Assembly (NCBI GenBank): GCA_027325115.1
Contig: DAHWFG010000094.1
Span: 1-6,082 of the forward strand
Length of the DNA: 6,082 bases
Reading direction: 5' to 3'
Source of the DNA: JAKBCQ01 sp021807585
GTDB lineage: Bacteria; Planctomycetota; Planctomycetia; Isosphaerales; Isosphaeraceae
Below are positions 5,966-6,082 of the stretch, piece by piece; the stretch's first letter is position 1, and each line of letters opens with the position of its first letter. The notes beneath the pieces were generated by a model. It had not been told where the DNA came from, searched no databases, and saw nothing but the letters and a program-made list of their open reading frames with translations. The position numbers and the translations under genes were made by a program.

Positions 5966-6082
5966 GAGAGCGAACCTCGGTGAAAAACGACGACCGAAAC
6001 AATTGCTGATACGGATAATGGCCGACTCGCCCGAGCGTGATTCGACGATCCGAGCGGACAGCTATTGATTCTAATCGTTCGA
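5966..6082 (-). other. Upstream region of the DUF1573 gene
   Basis: These 117 bases run to the window edge. On the minus strand they hold TAGAAT near 6067-6072 and CATTAT near 6017-6022 as weak -10-like hexamers, neither with a clear -35. There is also a short CTCG/CGAG palindrome near 6028-6037. No reading frame here looks coding. The promoter may lie here or beyond the window. Confidence 0.3.

Noticed and set aside
1..6082. tRNA, rRNA, transposase or phage genes
   Set aside because: No cloverleaf-like segment, conserved rRNA stretch, transposase motif or integrase motif was recognised on either strand.

Overview
The window looks like chromosomal DNA of a Planctomycetota-type bacterium (inference). 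It has GC-rich genes, a membrane-anchored DUF1573 protein, and an exported protein ending in a TRASH/YHS-like metal-binding motif of a style I associate with planctomycetes. No rRNA or other taxonomic marker is present, so this is family-level judgement only. All four protein genes lie on the minus strand and read from right to left. No tRNA, rRNA, transposase or CRISPR array was seen.

Layout in transcription order: (1) 5966-6082 is the upstream region of the first gene, with no strong promoter visible. (2) 4802-5965 encodes a DUF1573 envelope protein with a CSC motif and three repeated strand-turn modules. (3) 4553-4801 is a 249-bp gap holding two inverted repeats. (4) 2906-4552 encodes a two-TM, HAMP-containing NtrB/ZraS-type sensor histidine kinase. 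(5) 2829-2905 is a 77-bp gap with an imperfect inverted repeat. (6) 1419-2828 encodes the partner NtrC/ZraR-type sigma54-activating response regulator. (7) After 46 bp, 650-1372 encodes an exported protein with a C-terminal C-x20-C-x3-C motif. (8) A GC-rich hairpin follows its stop codon directly. (9) Positions 1 to about 580 are an AT-richer, gene-free block of nested tandem repeats.

Kinase, regulator and exported TRASH protein are probably one transcription unit. A working hypothesis is an envelope- or metal-responsive two-component system: the kinase senses in the periplasm, the regulator activates sigma54 promoters, and the exported protein binds metal or redox-active ligand. The arrangement recalls ZraSR with its accessory periplasmic protein ZraP, but nothing in the sequence proves zinc sensing. 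The DUF1573 gene lies further away and may be separately transcribed.

The repeat block is the most unusual DNA feature. A 77-bp unit repeats about three times on the left. A different, 103/104-bp unit repeats about twice on the right. Both carry the same short core (ATCCGTG or its complement) in opposite orientation, and a perfect 9-bp inverted repeat sits at the centre. The region is a large, imperfect inverted repeat built from tandem repeats.
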